From Stereum hirsutum FP-91666 SS1 (lineage: Eukaryota; Basidiomycota; Agaricomycetes; Russulales; Stereaceae), in NCBI RefSeq assembly GCF_000264905.1, contig NW_006763131.1:2365939-2429938 (forward strand): 64,000 bases of DNA, read 5' to 3'. The translations under genes and the position numbers were made by a program. Position 1 is the first letter of the stretch. Each line of letters starts with the position of its first letter. The notes beneath the pieces were generated by a model. It was not told where the DNA came from. It searched no databases and saw nothing but the letters and a program-made list of their open reading frames with translations. Below, piece after piece: positions 44,049 through 56,525 of this stretch.

Positions 44049-45449
44049 CACCCCTCGGCGCCATCTCTCGGGCTGTTAGACTGATTGGGGAATTTGTGTT
44101 CACCCTCCAGATCACAAGAGTGTTGTGCCTGCTCTAGCCATACGGTTGGGTGGGGAAGCACACCCACGGCCCATGCGTGTCCCATCTTGGTCATGCCGTA
44201 TTCGTGTTTCACGGAATTAGTATGCAAAATCGTGCTTTTTGTGGCCTCATCAGTTGGACCATGAGCGTCCCCATCGTACACAAAAGATGCTGACTATGAA
44301 TCATGATGAGTCGCCGTCTGAAGACAGGACAGGCTAAGCCAGTATCAGCTCGGCTTATGGACGAATTCGGAGACGGTGCGACGATAATCCATGGACCGCA
44401 AGTCAATCACCCCGACGATTATTCGCATGACAACTGAGAGGAGAATAGAGCAAATAGAACCTATACGCTGGAGGCGGAAGGGGCAACGCGCGGGGCTTCG
44501 GACGGGGAGATATGTGACTTCCCGACAGAACCTGTCAGGACAAGCATCATACATCAATCCACGACTTACCTCAACCATCGTGATCAAAGAGCGTTGATGG
44601 GTACGTTGGTAACCCTCCTTTCGATTCCTGACCTTGACCTGGGTTTTGAGTGACATCGATGAGGCAAAGCTATGCATGACTGGAAGTGAAGTCGTCGCCA
44701 GGGTCAACACTGCAGTACTGGGCAGTGGGTATGGAAAGTACACCGTAACAGTGCACGTGACACAACCTGTCAGCGGCACTGGCAGGCACAGTGAGGTTCA
44801 AACGCAAAATGTCAGTTAAGTAAATGATTTGCCTCTTGGTGGAAGCGGTACCACACGAACCGGGAACCCAGGAACGTTCAAAAGTAAGAAGCGGGTCCAC
44901 ATTCTCCGACAAAAAACTCTTCGAGCTGTGGTACATCAGAAAAGAGGACGACGGTCTTCGGTGCCCGTTCCAGTTGAATGGACGAACATTCTCAGAGACT
45001 GAAAGAAGTAATAGCAGAGAAGAATGGAAAAGAAAGAGCAGAGAGAAAATCGAGAGGTACCAGGTACATACTGGGACATCATTCGGCTGTTCGTTGGAAT
45101 ATGCGTATGACGCCGGCGCAATGACAGCCATCCCACTCCATGGTTACCCGGTCTCTGACGTTGGCAGACAGACGACTCAAAAGCAGACACTGCAAGACGA
45201 ACGATCCACATTATTATGTATCTACACACAAACCGTTCCGAACAAAATTGACTGATATACACTCGACATCCGACACTCCAATTGTGCTGCTCTGTGTAAG
45301 AAACCGAACGATCAGACAAGAACAATCCCCGCTTGCCCTTTCTGGAACAACGACGCCAAGCCTTCCCTTTCAGCCTACAACCCGGCAATGGCCAAGCAAA
45401 AAAAGGGGTTGAAACAAGGGGTCGCTGGTCAATACCTTCGAAGATGCTA
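44049..45449. other. 1.4-kb stretch without a recognisable gene
   Basis: Contains moderately long minus-strand frames (44345-44779, 44670-45131, and 44936-45535 overlapping the PP2A-A 3' end) that show no known domain. Probably promoter of the priA-like gene and 3'UTR of the PP2A-A gene. Confidence 0.35.
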
Positions 45450-47718
45450 CTACAAAAGGGAGAACGTACCCGAACCATCCCCACCGCCCGAGGTCTTTTG
45501 GAGTGCGTGGGTCGCAAAATACCGCACGTCAGCATCCGAATCGTTTTTCAGCTCTTCCAAAGCAGGGAAAATCTTGTCTTGAATCATCGCTTTTCCTTCC
45601 GGCGTGCTCCCGTATGTAGTCGCGAGGACTTCCAGGGATTTGGCCACGTTGAAACGAATATTGGGAATGGGATCGCCGGCGAGATGGAGGAGAGCCTCGA
45701 GAATCTCATTGTGGACGATCTCATAGTTCAAAGATGGTGCAATCGTCTATCGTGCGAAGAAAATGATCAGGGTTGTGACCCGGTGGACGATATATAGATA
45801 TGCAACATACCCCGATGGCTTGCACAGTAGTCATACGGTAAAGATAGTTCGGGTGAGCGCCCATGTTCACGACTTTGGGAACGATGGCCACACGAGCCCA
45901 ATCAACGCCAAAGACCTCGGTGAGTTTTTGCAAGTTAACGGTAGCCGCCTCTCGAATGCTGTATACAGTATCGCCGAGCCAAGACATGCAGAGGTTGCCG
46001 AGCTGTTCGTCGAAGAAGGGCTTGCCGAGTTGAGTGGCGAGAAGGGGTATGTATTCGATGATGGCTTGTCTGACACGCCACGATTTGTCTTCAGCGAGTT
46101 CGATGATAGCGGGGAGGAGGCTTTCGGCGAGGAATTGGATGCCGATGACTATTTGGCACATGAAGTTTAATGCACTACTATAACGCAGATATGAAAGTAT
46201 GCACCTTCGTTGACTTGTTCTAATTTGCTGATGATATTCAACCGGACTTCGGGGAACTCATCCTTGAGCATGTGGAGGAATAGAGGGAGGAGCTGTTCAG
46301 TGGTGGCCTCCTTTCCAAGGAGAGGTGCAAGGCCTGTGATTTGGTTGGCGAGTGCAGCGCGGACATGCTGCGAGCTGTCCTGGCAGAGGTCACGCACGCA
46401 TGGAACTATGCGGGCAATGATCACATCCCTCTCCAATTGCTTCGACAATCCTGCGGGTGGCAAAATCATGAGATTCCTTTACATATATCTATAAAGTAAT
46501 GCGTCCATCGACTCACCAGGAATCTGCCCAGCAGCGGCAGTCCTCACTTCCGCCTCGTTATCCTTCAGCAACTGCACGTAGTGGCCCACCAATTCCTCGC
46601 GCACCAACTCGACACCGACAGCCTCGGAAAGCTAGAATGGTGTGATGAGCCGGACTTGAGTTCGATGCAACGACAAGTGATCACTCACAGCGTTGAAGTT
46701 CGTTGCGGCCATATATCTCACACGCCAGCTCTTGTCTGAGACACTCTGTCGGATCTGCTTTAGCAATTGTTCCTTCACCTCGGGTGGCGAGAGCTGCTGC
46801 GCAATCGCAACGAGGTCCTCAACCGTCAATAATCGAACAGAGTCCTGGTCGTCTGCCTGTAGACGACGGTATATCGACAGCCCATCAGTGAGGACGTGCT
46901 GCTTCGAAAGGTTCTTAACGAAGGCCTAGAGCATGTGCAATCGTCAGAGACCCCGAACTAACACCAATAAACCAAAATACGCGCACCCCGAGCCACTTAG
47001 CCGCCGCTCTCCGAACCATGGGTGTATCGTCAGACCCAAGGGCCGTGTACCCCTTTCTGAGCTCTTCTTGGATGGAGGGAGAGACCTTAGGGTAGACGGG
47101 CGCGTAAAGAGCGGCAGATGATGTGCGGGAAGTGAACCATTCTCCATGTGAGAGTCGCTTGAGGAGAGGAATGTAGTATTGCTCGATCTGTTGCTGGGAA
47201 AGCACGGCGGCAACTTTGGTGATTGATTCGGCCGCCTGTCGAATTGCACGCCGATGACCACGGTGAATATCGAGAGCAACAAAGGTCGTATGATGGATCA
47301 GAGATGCACAATGACCGATCCTGAAGGTGATTCCGTACCTTGTCTCGCACTAGCGTCTCTTCCACAGCAGACAGGTTCTCCAAAGGGCCCAACAAGACGT
47401 GTGCGTACTCGGGACCGCCGACATACTCCTCAAAGCTCTTTCCAAGTTCCTCCGCCAGAGCCAACAGTACCTCATCCTCATCATCGACTGAGTCTTGAAG
47501 GAAAGGAATCAATTCCTCTCGAGCACGATCAGGGCCCAGGGCCAGCGCGATGGTGGAAATTCGGTGGATGGCATTCAAGCGCAACTGGACGTCCTCAGAA
47601 CGGAGCTCATCCATAAGCAGAGCAATTGGCGCGATCTGAAGTAGGGAGACGTTGTAATTGGGATTTATGGGTCCATGTATATGAGAAAGAGAGATTGACG
47701 AACGTCGTCTGTGTCCAT
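45450..47718 (-). CDS. TPD3: Protein phosphatase 2A scaffold subunit A (PR65)
   Basis: The HEAT-repeat scaffold that holds catalytic and regulatory subunits of PP2A. A 15-nt first exon encodes MDTDD, spliced (GTTCGTCAA...CTTCAG) to [20 protein letters not shown] and [14 protein letters not shown]. The about 15 HEAT repeats include [158 protein letters not shown] and [15 protein letters not shown], ending with [15 protein letters not shown]. About 590 aa, the normal size. The start at 47718 is supported by the usual short acidic exon. It is divergent from the CIA30 gene. Confidence 0.93.
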
Positions 47719-48195
47719 GGCGGAATTGATCTGTAGAACGAGCGCAGTCTCAACCAAGAGTCGAGTAATTACTACAATTTCATACGTACCGATATTTGTA
47801 CAGACAAGAGGCGCGTTACAGGGAATGAAAAGGTGACGTGCGGTGGTGAGTGGACAAGAGGTTAGAGCTTCAGAGATCGTTGAGCACAGAATTCCGTATC
47901 CGGCCTGTTCGAGCGATATCTGGCCCAAGGTCCAGCCACCGGCCACTTCCATCTTGCATCTCACCGCTAACCACCGCTAACACCGATCGCATGTTCGACC
48001 TCCCAAAACTTCTTTGTGCAATGCATCGAAATTTCTGACAACTTTTCCTGGTATTTCTCAAAGTCTGATCCATCATGAAACTGGCTGCTTCTCGCGGCAT
48101 ACTCGTACGCTCCTTTGCGGGACTGGGCGCAAGGCAGTCGCGTGGCTGGTGACGCCACACCCGATCCTGCTTTGAAGGTGCTCCACCCATCAACT
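47719..48195. promoter_or_regulatory. Divergent promoter region PP2A-A / CIA30
   Basis: About 480 bp between divergent starts at 47718 (-) and 48196 (+). No motif assigned, no gene seen. Confidence 0.4.
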
Positions 48196-49146
48196 ATGCC
48201 AAGTCCAGACGCTTTCTCTCTCTTCTTTAATTTCTTTGAAGCGGTGTGTAGATGCATGTTTATACAAACCAAAAGGCCCTTTTCGGAGGCAACCAACCAT
48301 GGGTCGTTCAAGAATGGACCGCTAGCGACGACCGTGTGCGAGGCGGCAAATCTCAGGTATGCCATGGCATGATATCATTCCATTCGTTTATTATGCCAAT
48401 CTGAAAGCCCCTTTCCCGAAGTCATACCTCTCCGCAGGGGGCCTAGCGCGTACCGCAGTTTTCCACGGGAACCTTGACATTACAGCGCTGGGAGGTGCAG
48501 GTTTCGCTAGTCAACGAACTGCAACGAATACAGAAATTTGGAATCTGGCGGAATTCGACGGTCTATTACTCGATGTTGAAAACGCTGATGGTCAGTATGT
48601 AAGAAATCCTATGGAATTCACTTCCCATGTACTGAGACGTATTTCCGTAGACTTGCGTTATACCCTCACCTTGAAGGACACATTACTCCCCCCGGACCCC
48701 GACACGGGTAGGGAACAGTCGACCATCTCCTATGAATACGACTTCAGCGTAGATGGACAGATTGACTCTTCAAAACGACTATATATCCCGTGGTCTGCAT
48801 TCAGAGCTACGTATCGAGGTCGCGACATGCCAGACGCACCATCTGTGAATCTCAAGTCCATCAGACGCTTCAGCTTCATGGTCCGTAGGTTCGTTGTTCG
48901 ATCCCTAGCATACATTTAGGGCTTAAATGACGGTCGTGAAGTTTCTTTGGAGATCAGCAGGGCAATTTTTCGCTTTCCATTCGATCCCTCTCAGTGACGA
49001 AGGCACTTCAACTGGAAGAAGATATGGTATTTTCTGTGGATGAAAAGGAAGAAGGGTCATACGAGAGTAATGAAGGCAGAGCCCATCTGAGTGTAGCACG
49101 GGCTGGGTGGCTCAACGAACTTTGGAGACAATGCACAATTCAGTGA
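48196..49146 (+). CDS. CIA30-domain protein, complex I intermediate-associated protein 30 (NDUFAF1) family
   Basis: Predicted mitochondrial complex I assembly factor. Joined exons read WVVQEWTASDDRVRGGKSQ, SYLSAGGLARTAVFHGNLDI, TALGGAGFASQRTA, WNLAEFDGLLLDVENAD, DLRYTLTLKDTLLP, REQSTISYEYDF, YIPWSAFRATYRGRDMPDAP, SVNLKSIRRFSFMVRSFFGD and QQGNFSLSIRSLSVTK, ending LWRQCTIQ-stop. VFHGNLD, GGAGFASQRT and IPWxxFxxTYRGR are CIA30 signatures. The first exon is the weak point: MPSPDAFSLFFNFFEA at 48196 would need a 32-nt intron before LFGGNQPWVV, so the true start may differ. Later introns (GTATGCCATG..., GTCAGTATG..., GTTCGTTG...) are standard. Confidence 0.82.
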
Positions 49147-50534
49147 AGTTTTTCTTTCTTCGTATTATATGCAGTCATGGTCTCTTCCTCCAAAAACAAA
49201 ACACGTCACGTATGGAAGAATCGCCCTACATTGTCTTGTTTCGGCACGTAGGTGAGACAATTAGCCTTATATGGGGTACAAAGAAGACCCCTGACTCCTC
49301 GACACTGCTTCCGGATGTTCTCGTCATGAGCGCTCTGAGCCCCTTACGTGACTTCGGCGGTCCGGGAGAGTTATGGTTCACGTTCATTTAACATGCCTTT
49401 GGACAACACGAGGGTACACGGTAATGAAGGGTACCACCCACCAATGTTACCACGGGTGGCTCAGACAGACCTTCTAGACGAGTCCTACTGGTGGATATGT
49501 CTATCCTCAGGACTCAGGACTCATCGATATGGATTGACTCGGACGAGAAGACATCCGAGAACACTCACGTCTCCTGGCACTTGCAGCCTGGAGGGGACCT
49601 CGAAAAACACATTCTACAGGGCGAGTACCGAACTCAGAGTTGTGTTCGGAAGAAGGCTGTGCAGTCAAATGCAGTATAAATCAAGGAAAGCATACAAGAA
49701 TGCGATATGTAAGACGACGGTTATATTATCCAGAGAGAAAATAGGACAACCTCCGGTTACTTGGTTGCACGCCACCAATAATGAAGAATGAAACGCGTCG
49801 TTCATGCGTCGTCATGCTTTTTGTAAGGCCGCGATGAATCCGCAGGGGCATGCGGTCGTTGGGACGAGCCAGCCGAGATCCATAGAGCGGTTGGAAGATC
49901 ACTCTCCGAGAGAGCACGTCGTGGCCCCCTTCACCATCGAGTTAAGCACCCATTTGGGTCGTGGAATCCTTCTTCTTCCCTCTATGGCAAGTGGATCTTG
50001 ATTGTGTTCGTCGATACGGCAAATGAAACGTCTGCCGTTCGAGATGCCGGCATAATGTTAGACCCCATGGTCTAAGACGATAAACCCAGCACCACGAACA
50101 AATAGTAGAAAATGGCTAGAAATGCACTAGTGGAGCTTTGTGGAGGAGCGTGAGTCGGATATGGCGAACAATGAGGGTCTACGCCGAGAAGTTGGCTTTT
50201 GATGAACGGGACAAAGCGAGGACAAATTTGATTAGGTGAGCAGTTCCACGCCTCGCATCGCCTCGCCGCCACCGAACCCAAATCTGGACATCCTTTGGCA
50301 CAACCACTTGGCGCGAAGTCCTCCTCGCGTCTTCCTCACGATCGAGCAAACAGATGAGCAAAGTGCTAGACTTCCAAAACGGTAAATATACGATGGGAAC
50401 TTCCCCTTCGCCAGTTGCTACAAAAGCTCACAGAAAGCAGCCATGGCCAAAGCATCCCGAGCCCCCACCATTGTCCTGAGCCACTCGCTGCTTTTGCGCC
50501 CTTTGCTTCTTCCATACCACCGCAATAACCCACT
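49147..50534. other. 1.4-kb stretch without a recognisable gene
   Basis: Plus-strand frames at 49348-49791 and 49491-49679 are open but match no family known to me. The right end should hold the promoter of the HMG-box gene. A tandem CAGGACT repeat lies near 49507-49521. Confidence 0.35.
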
Positions 50535-51989
50535 ATGCCCGCCGTCCGCAACGTCCGCCGCTCACGTCGTCTGTCCGCTCAGCCATACGGTACGTGCTTC
50601 CGTTGTGGGTCCTTGTGGGTCCCAACTTAACCATATTACCTATTTAGGACATGTAGGAACCGACTGGGACGGTCTCGCCTTCTACCCATCCGCAGATTCC
50701 GAGGCCCCTAGCCCCCTCTCCCCTCCCGATTCTGCGCCACACACGCCACTTGCCGTGCCACTCACCTTTCGAGAGGAGGTTCTGGCCTCATGCGCTGCCG
50801 TGGCCTCTCTCGTCACTCATTCCTCCGAAGAGTATCGCGCTATCGTCACCACCAGGCATGGTCGCAAGCGTAAGGCAGGCCACATCCCGCGTCCTCCGAA
50901 CGCCTTCATGATCTATCGCTCTCACATGTGGTCGCAGCGTAAGATCACTAGCACCCTCGAGCGCGACCATCGCAACATCAGCAAGATCGTGGGCCATTGC
51001 TGGAACAAACTCGACGAGCAACAGCGCGCTCCGTACAGGGCCATAGCTGATGAGGCCAAGCGTCGTCACGCAGAGCTTTACCCCGACTACAAGTACGCAC
51101 CTCTCAGTCGGAGGGAGAAGGCGCCGAAACGGAAGGTCAAGGGTGACTCTGGCAGCGAGGAGGCACGCTGCAAGACGGTTGCGGCACTGCTCATCAGTGG
51201 TATAGAGGGAGTCGCTCTCGAGGACGAGATGACGAGGTTGAGCTTGGAAGCCGCCACTGCCGATAACATGGATGGCGACGATTCCGATTACGCTCCGCGC
51301 AAACCTCGCAAGGCTTCACGTTCCTCCTTCTCTCGTCCCTCTACCACTCGTCGTCGCTCGGGTCCTGTTAAGAAGGTCAAGTCTCGTCGACAGATCAAGC
51401 GTGAGGTGCCGAACACCTCCGTCATCGAAAGCCCCGTTCCCGTTCAGGCTTCCACTCCCGACTCTGTGCCCACTAATGAGGCCTCTTCGTCGCTCTCTGA
51501 GAACGAGACTGGATACGTATCCACCGAGGCGATACCGCCTCTAGATCTCTCTGAGGCAACTGTCAAGGTACGTGCCTCAGCCTTTGCGATTGGAGCTCCC
51601 ACTAATCAGCTGTCTCACAGGCTGTCCAGGAGACTCTGCCCGCAAACCTCACGCCCCACTACGTTGCAGACTTCATTGGACTTCATCTTCCCGCCCTTTC
51701 CCCGGACACCTTTTCATCCTCCTCCGACTCGTCTCCGTTCCTGCCCACCATGTCCAACGACTACGAGCCTTTCTTCGACAGCTCCTCTCCCGATGCCTGG
51801 GACCCTACTAGGGCTCCCGGCCTCTTCATGCAGAATGACTGCTTTGAAGATTATGCTGGAGAGGGTTCGACTAACTTCTTCAACAGCTGGAGCTGGCCTC
51901 AAGCTGCATGCGAATCTTTCCCTCGTTCTGCAAGCCCGTGCCTCGACCCCAAGGACGTATTCATGCCGGATGTCCTGCAATTCGATTGA
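50535..51989 (+). CDS. HMG-box transcription factor
   Basis: A sequence-specific regulator with one HMG box: HIPRPPNAFMIYRSHMWSQR, KITSTLERDHRNISKIVGHC, WNKLDEQQRAPYRAIADEAK, RRHAELYPDYKYAP. The IPRPPNAFMIYR start and NISKIVGxxW core mark the MATA_HMG/Ste11/Rox1 type of fungal HMG proteins. Flanks are Ser/Pro-rich with basic patches (RRREKAPKRKVK region; RRRSGPVKKVKSRRQIKRE), and the C-terminus is acidic-aromatic (SNDYEPFFDSSSPDAWDPTR), ending VFMPDVLQFD-stop. Exon 1 MPAVRNVRRSRRLSAQPY is joined by an intron GTACGTGCTT...CTATTTAG to GHVGTDWDGLAFYP; this start is preferred over 50443, which relies on reading through the intron. A second intron follows LSEATVK. About 450 aa. Confidence 0.85.
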
Positions 51990-52573
51990 TCTTGAGTTCA
52001 GAGCCTTAGGCTGGTTTCCCTCGTTCCCTCGATGTCTCCTCCAGTTACACTCATGCCCATTATGTTTCCCTGTCTCCTTCGCGCCTGTTTATACGACTAG
52101 CCCCATGCCTTCCTATGCTTCATCATTATCCGTTGTGTCTACTTATCGTCATCGTGTATCTCTACGTCCGCTTTCTGCTCGTTCGATTTATCAACGATAT
52201 CTTTCCCTTCTATGTGCAGTCTGTCCCATCCTATCTCATCGATCTCATCTCATAAAACCCATCAATAATTTTTTTAAACCAACATCAACATCAGCATACA
52301 CTTAACCATTTTACCTCTACTGCCGATATCGCCTGACCTTCTGTATCTATTACGCCTCCGACCTCCTGAGGCCCTCACTGTCCAGCCACTCCTCCGATTA
52401 CTGTTGCGCTACCGTAGTGTATCACCAGCACCTATGCCTTGCTTTGTAGCCACATATTTACAAAGCCTGTACTAGATCTGGGAATTATACGTGTTTACAA
52501 CATATTTTCGTGCACTATTTATAACAGCTCGCAACGCCCACCACGAAACGACACTCCTCGCAATGAGTAAGTA
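51990..52573. other. Convergent intergenic HMG / CCA1
   Basis: T-rich 3'UTR of the HMG gene and 3'UTR of the nucleotidyltransferase gene; nothing else seen. Confidence 0.5.
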
Positions 52574-54779
52574 TCACCGCTTCTTTCCCCGGGCACCTGC
52601 CTTCGTATCTGCAACCACGATCCTCCCTGCCTTGAACTCCTCCTTCAACCATTCAGCACATACTTCCTTCGTTCCTTCTGGATGATCGAGTTGCCATTTC
52701 ACGACTTCCGAGAGCACGCATCCAGTCCAAATTCCTGGTTTATTGGCGCCGACGATTGCACAGACCGAATGGCCCTGTGCGTACGAACGTTGGACGTAAT
52801 TATGAGTAAATAACTCGCAAACAAAATGAGGTGAGGTAGGGGGTGATCGTACATCGAGGATGGGTTTTGAATCTACGGCTTTATCGAGTCCAAGTTCCGT
52901 GATGCGGGTGACAAAGACGTTGTATGTTTCGATGATGGAAGCTGCTGCATCGACTACACAGGTAAGATGAAGTCAGCGAACAAGAAATACGCAGTCTAGA
53001 GGTTTGAATCACCATCGAAGCTATCTTCTGCGGAATTGTACAGGGGGACAAGCTCTTGCACCAGCGAGAACAGAAGCGAGACTGTCCAGTGGGCATCAAT
53101 GAGAGGATTGTGGATAGAGATGTTTCGCAAAAGCAACCCTGTGAAGAACATATTAGATGGGAAATCAAGACAGGAGAAATTGGCGGAGAGGTGTTGGAAA
53201 GCTCACGTACCGATTGCTACCCGCTCGCTCGGTGATGTCCAGCGTTCGTCATCCAATGTTGGACTCCTTAACAGATCAGCGGCTGCGAATAAAGACGGGA
53301 TCCCGTCCAAATAATGGTTTTTTGTCCCAATCTTCAACCCTTCCCTGATAGCAGCTTCTACTGCAGGGCCTATTTTATTCTTCTTCCCGGTATATGTTAT
53401 CCCGTGGTATGGTGTGAGTGCGCAGGAGAGGTATAGACGAGCGATGGTGGAGGGAGAGCTGGCGGTGTGAGATGTGAGGAGATCGTGGAGTGGAGGGTAT
53501 GGAAACGGGGAAGTTGAAGGGTTCAGAAGGGCGTGTAGGATTGTGGCAGAAGCGACCGAATGTGAAGAGGATGTTGGTTGGGAGGAGAGCGTCGAAGAGA
53601 TGGGTGGTGGAATGTAGAATATTGTCGGGAAGAGAGAAAGCGAATGGATGAGCTGGATAGACCGAAGCGGATCGCGACCTAGGTATGGAGATCCATGAGT
53701 TGTGGGACGCTGAAATAGTTCGACAGGCATACCGGACATCATTTTGTCAATCTCATCTCCTACCCTTTCTCGGGTGATTTTTTGGGTGATCGCAGTCTTA
53801 CGGGAAATAAATAAGTGGGAGCATCGTCAGGGAAAGGAAAAGAATGCACTTGAATTTCAATGTCTCGAGCAGACTCTTCGAGCTCGGAGACCATCGTGAA
53901 CCCAAACCTACTCGCAAACCGCACACAGCGGATCACACGCAGTGGATCGTCCAAGAAAGTCTGCCTCGGCTCAAGAGGTGTTCTTATGATTCCGTTCCTC
54001 ATGTCGTCAAGACCCTGCTCGACTCAATATTAAAAAGTGTGCGATGGAAGGAGTAAATAAGTCACGGACCTTGCCACAATGATCTTCGACGGACCGTGTA
54101 TGTACGTTATAGAATAGAGTGTTGATCGTGATATCCCTTCGTAGAGCATCTTGCAGTGGGGTGCCAAATGTCTGAATTATGCATATATCAACTGTATGTC
54201 TGGGTAAGTAATAATGAGGCAGACTGACGACTTTAGTTGGGATTCGGCTCTCGTCTGCATACTCTTCGTCCCGCAGGTTCACGAAGTCCAGCTCAATCCC
54301 CATAAACACGGTCTTCGCCGTCTCCAGATGTTTTGACTGGCCAGGGTTTCCCTTCACTTTCGCTATCGATTTGACGGGTATGTCCTTCACTTTCTCTGCA
54401 TATTCGGCGAATTCTACGGCGAAGTCGTAGCCCATCATATCGCTCAGTGCGATGTCCATATCATGGCTTTGCGACCCTAAGAGCTGAATTGTATGAGTAT
54501 AAGTAAGAAACAAACACAATAATCTGCAATTATATACATAGAGCCAGAAGAAACGTGTGATAAGGGTTGCAGAAGGCCACTGACCTTGTCTCGCACCCAA
54601 CCTCCCGCAACACGACAAGTTGTATTCTTCCCTTGCGTCTCAGCGAGATGATTCCTACAATCGTCAAGCAGCGTACAAAGCTGATCTTCTACCTCCGTAA
54701 GTTTTACTTCCATCTTTTCCGGCATGTGGATCGGGTTCGATGGCATCGAAGGCGACAGGAAGGAGACGGAGCGGGCCAT
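52574..54779 (-). CDS. CCA1: CCA tRNA nucleotidyltransferase
   Basis: Adds CCA to tRNA 3' ends in cytosol, nucleus and mitochondria. The class II nucleotidyltransferase motifs are all present: RVAGGWVRDK, then after an intron SHDMDIALSDMMGYDFA (DxD metal ligands), IELDFVNLRDEEYADESRIP, TFGTPLQDALRRDITINTLF (RRD), then IIRTPLEPRQTFLDDPLRVI and RCVRFASRFGF. The C-terminal part (TRERVGDEIDKMMSG, YLGRDPLRSIQLIHSLSLF) is helical and variable, ending GARGKKR-stop. About nine introns. The start MARSVSFLSPSMPSNPIHMP at 54779 may act as a mitochondrial presequence, with the inner Met residues as a possible cytosolic start, as in yeast CCA1. Confidence 0.93.
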
Positions 54780-55177
54780 GATTCGAAGTGAAATTGGAGA
54801 GTGTGAAAAAACCGATAGACGGATAATACGATGTGGGATATGGTGCAAGCAAAATAGCATGAATGCCCGTCAAGGCCGTTCCAGTCGAGTCAGGGAAAGT
54901 GTTGGGCACTCTGTAAGATGAGTGCTGAAGGTGAGTCGGACTCCACGAATTTGGTCGCGTCGCAGTGCTGTTGCCACCGCCACGTTTGTCACCAGAACCC
55001 CTGAGTAAAAATAATTTGCTATATATTATATTTGTTTCGTTCGCGACAATCTTGGACATACAAGAGTTCCAGTAAGTATTAGTATGTGGAAGTATGGTAC
55101 AACGAGACAATGTCCGATAATGTGTTGCGAAATGTCCGGTATCAGCCTCAGTCCTGTCGCCATCGTTCGTGACGAAG
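54780..55177. other. Intergenic CCA1 - thioesterase-like gene
   Basis: CCA1 promoter and 3'UTR of the tandem upstream gene; no gene seen. Confidence 0.5.
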
Positions 55178-56032
55178 TCACAGATGCAAAATGTTCGACA
55201 GCCAGTCCGAAAGATCAGATATTTCCGCCTCAGAAACCGAGTGACCAAAGCTACAGTATCGCTTGAAAGTGAGCCGATCAGAAGGCAACCGAAGTACATC
55301 GCGAATGAAGCACATGGTCTCTTCGTGAAGGGCAGGGGGAAGTACGGTGTCTAAACGACCGTAAGCGTAAAATATCGGCACAGTAGGATACGCATGAATG
55401 AGTTGCTGGAGTGTGGTTTAATAATTTCGATGCCAGAGTAGATCGGGGAAAGGGCTTACTTCTCTCGCCTGGGGACCGGGGGGCAAACTCCCAGACAAGC
55501 TAGCGACGCCACCCAGGTCGTGAAGAGTGGTTAAGGCAACCACAAGTGCAAGCGTGGCACCCTGGCCAAAGCCAACAAGTACGATTTTGCGCGGGTCTAT
55601 CCCTGTGTGTACTTCGCTGAGAATGAGGTGCTCGACTGTGTTCACGGAGCGCGACATCCCCGCTTCGTCCCAGCCACTATGGTGTGATGACATGCTGGTC
55701 GTGTTGAACCAGCTCGAGTATGTGCCAGGTAGGCCAATCATGGAATGAGCTGATCTGTAGTGAAATGTATCAGTGTTGATTCACTTGCATGGCCGCATGC
55801 ATAGACAAGGGGTACCAACGCTTGAGGAAGAATCCAATTCACGGTGGGCAATCTCGAGGCCAAGCCCCGCACAGTCTGCCGCCACAGCTCGTTATTCTGC
55901 CCGAAGCCCTGGTCTCATAATAAGTCTCAATCAAGAAATAATGGGCTGCATAGCACTACACACATGTAGGAAAATGACAGTACTCTGCTGAGCCTGTGAG
56001 ACGACGGCGGCTGGTATGCGTATAGTGGCCAT
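55178..56032 (-). CDS. Acyl-protein thioesterase/lysophospholipase-like protein lacking the Ser nucleophile
   Basis: Alpha/beta hydrolase of the APT1/LYPLA family, about 225-235 aa. Joined exons read MATIRIPAAVVSQAQQSTVI, FLHGFGQNNELWRQTVRGLA, VNWILPQASAHSMIGLPGTY, SSWFNTTSM, EHLILSEVHTGIDPRKIVL, VGFGQGATLALVVALTTLHD, VASLSGSLPPGP, TVPIFYAYGRLDTVLPPALH and YCSFGHSVSEAEISDLSDWL. The Asp (GRLDTVLP) and His (FGHSVSEAE) of the triad are present, but the nucleophile motif reads G-F-G-Q-G where active enzymes have G-F-S-Q-G; the codon GGC at 55565-55567 (plus-strand GCC) encodes Gly. It may be a pseudoenzyme or a depalmitoylase remnant. The frame is otherwise intact and spliced normally, so this is not an ordinary pseudogene. 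Confidence 0.82.
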
Positions 56033-56525
56033 GAAGTCAATACTATTGAGGCAATGGACCACATTGACCTTTATACATCATACACGGCATAGCATCACAG
56101 AGAAACAGTATCATCTTGAGAGGATCTAGACGAGCAATTATGACGCCAAAGAGTTGTTGGGGAGGTGGAATGAATGGGAACTAGCTGGCGCAGTCCAGTG
56201 TGAGCCTACTGCGAGCACTGCGGATGTACATAGCCATATCGGTGTATGCGGAATTAAAGCACTGTGAATGGATTGTTTTCAGTCAGAGGAAAAGAACGTA
56301 TCAATTTGCTGTGTCGGGCAGGAAAAGACTTGGCCAAAGATGAGAGTGGCGAACTTGAAGCTTGAAGGCCGGGGTGGCGGCTATGCGAGCGATTTGAAAG
56401 TGACGCCACGTGGGAATGCAGGAAGACGAGCCTGTCTTCACCAAGTCGCCACGGCCGACCACTGGAACCGAACTGTATTTCTCTCCCTCCCCCTCTCTCG
56501 TCTCTTTCTATCATATTTCTCATCC
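56033..56525. promoter_or_regulatory. Divergent promoter region, thioesterase-like / VAC8
   Basis: About 490 bp between divergent starts at 56032 (-) and 56526 (+). A pyrimidine-rich stretch precedes the VAC8 start, as in many fungal 5'UTRs. Confidence 0.4.
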
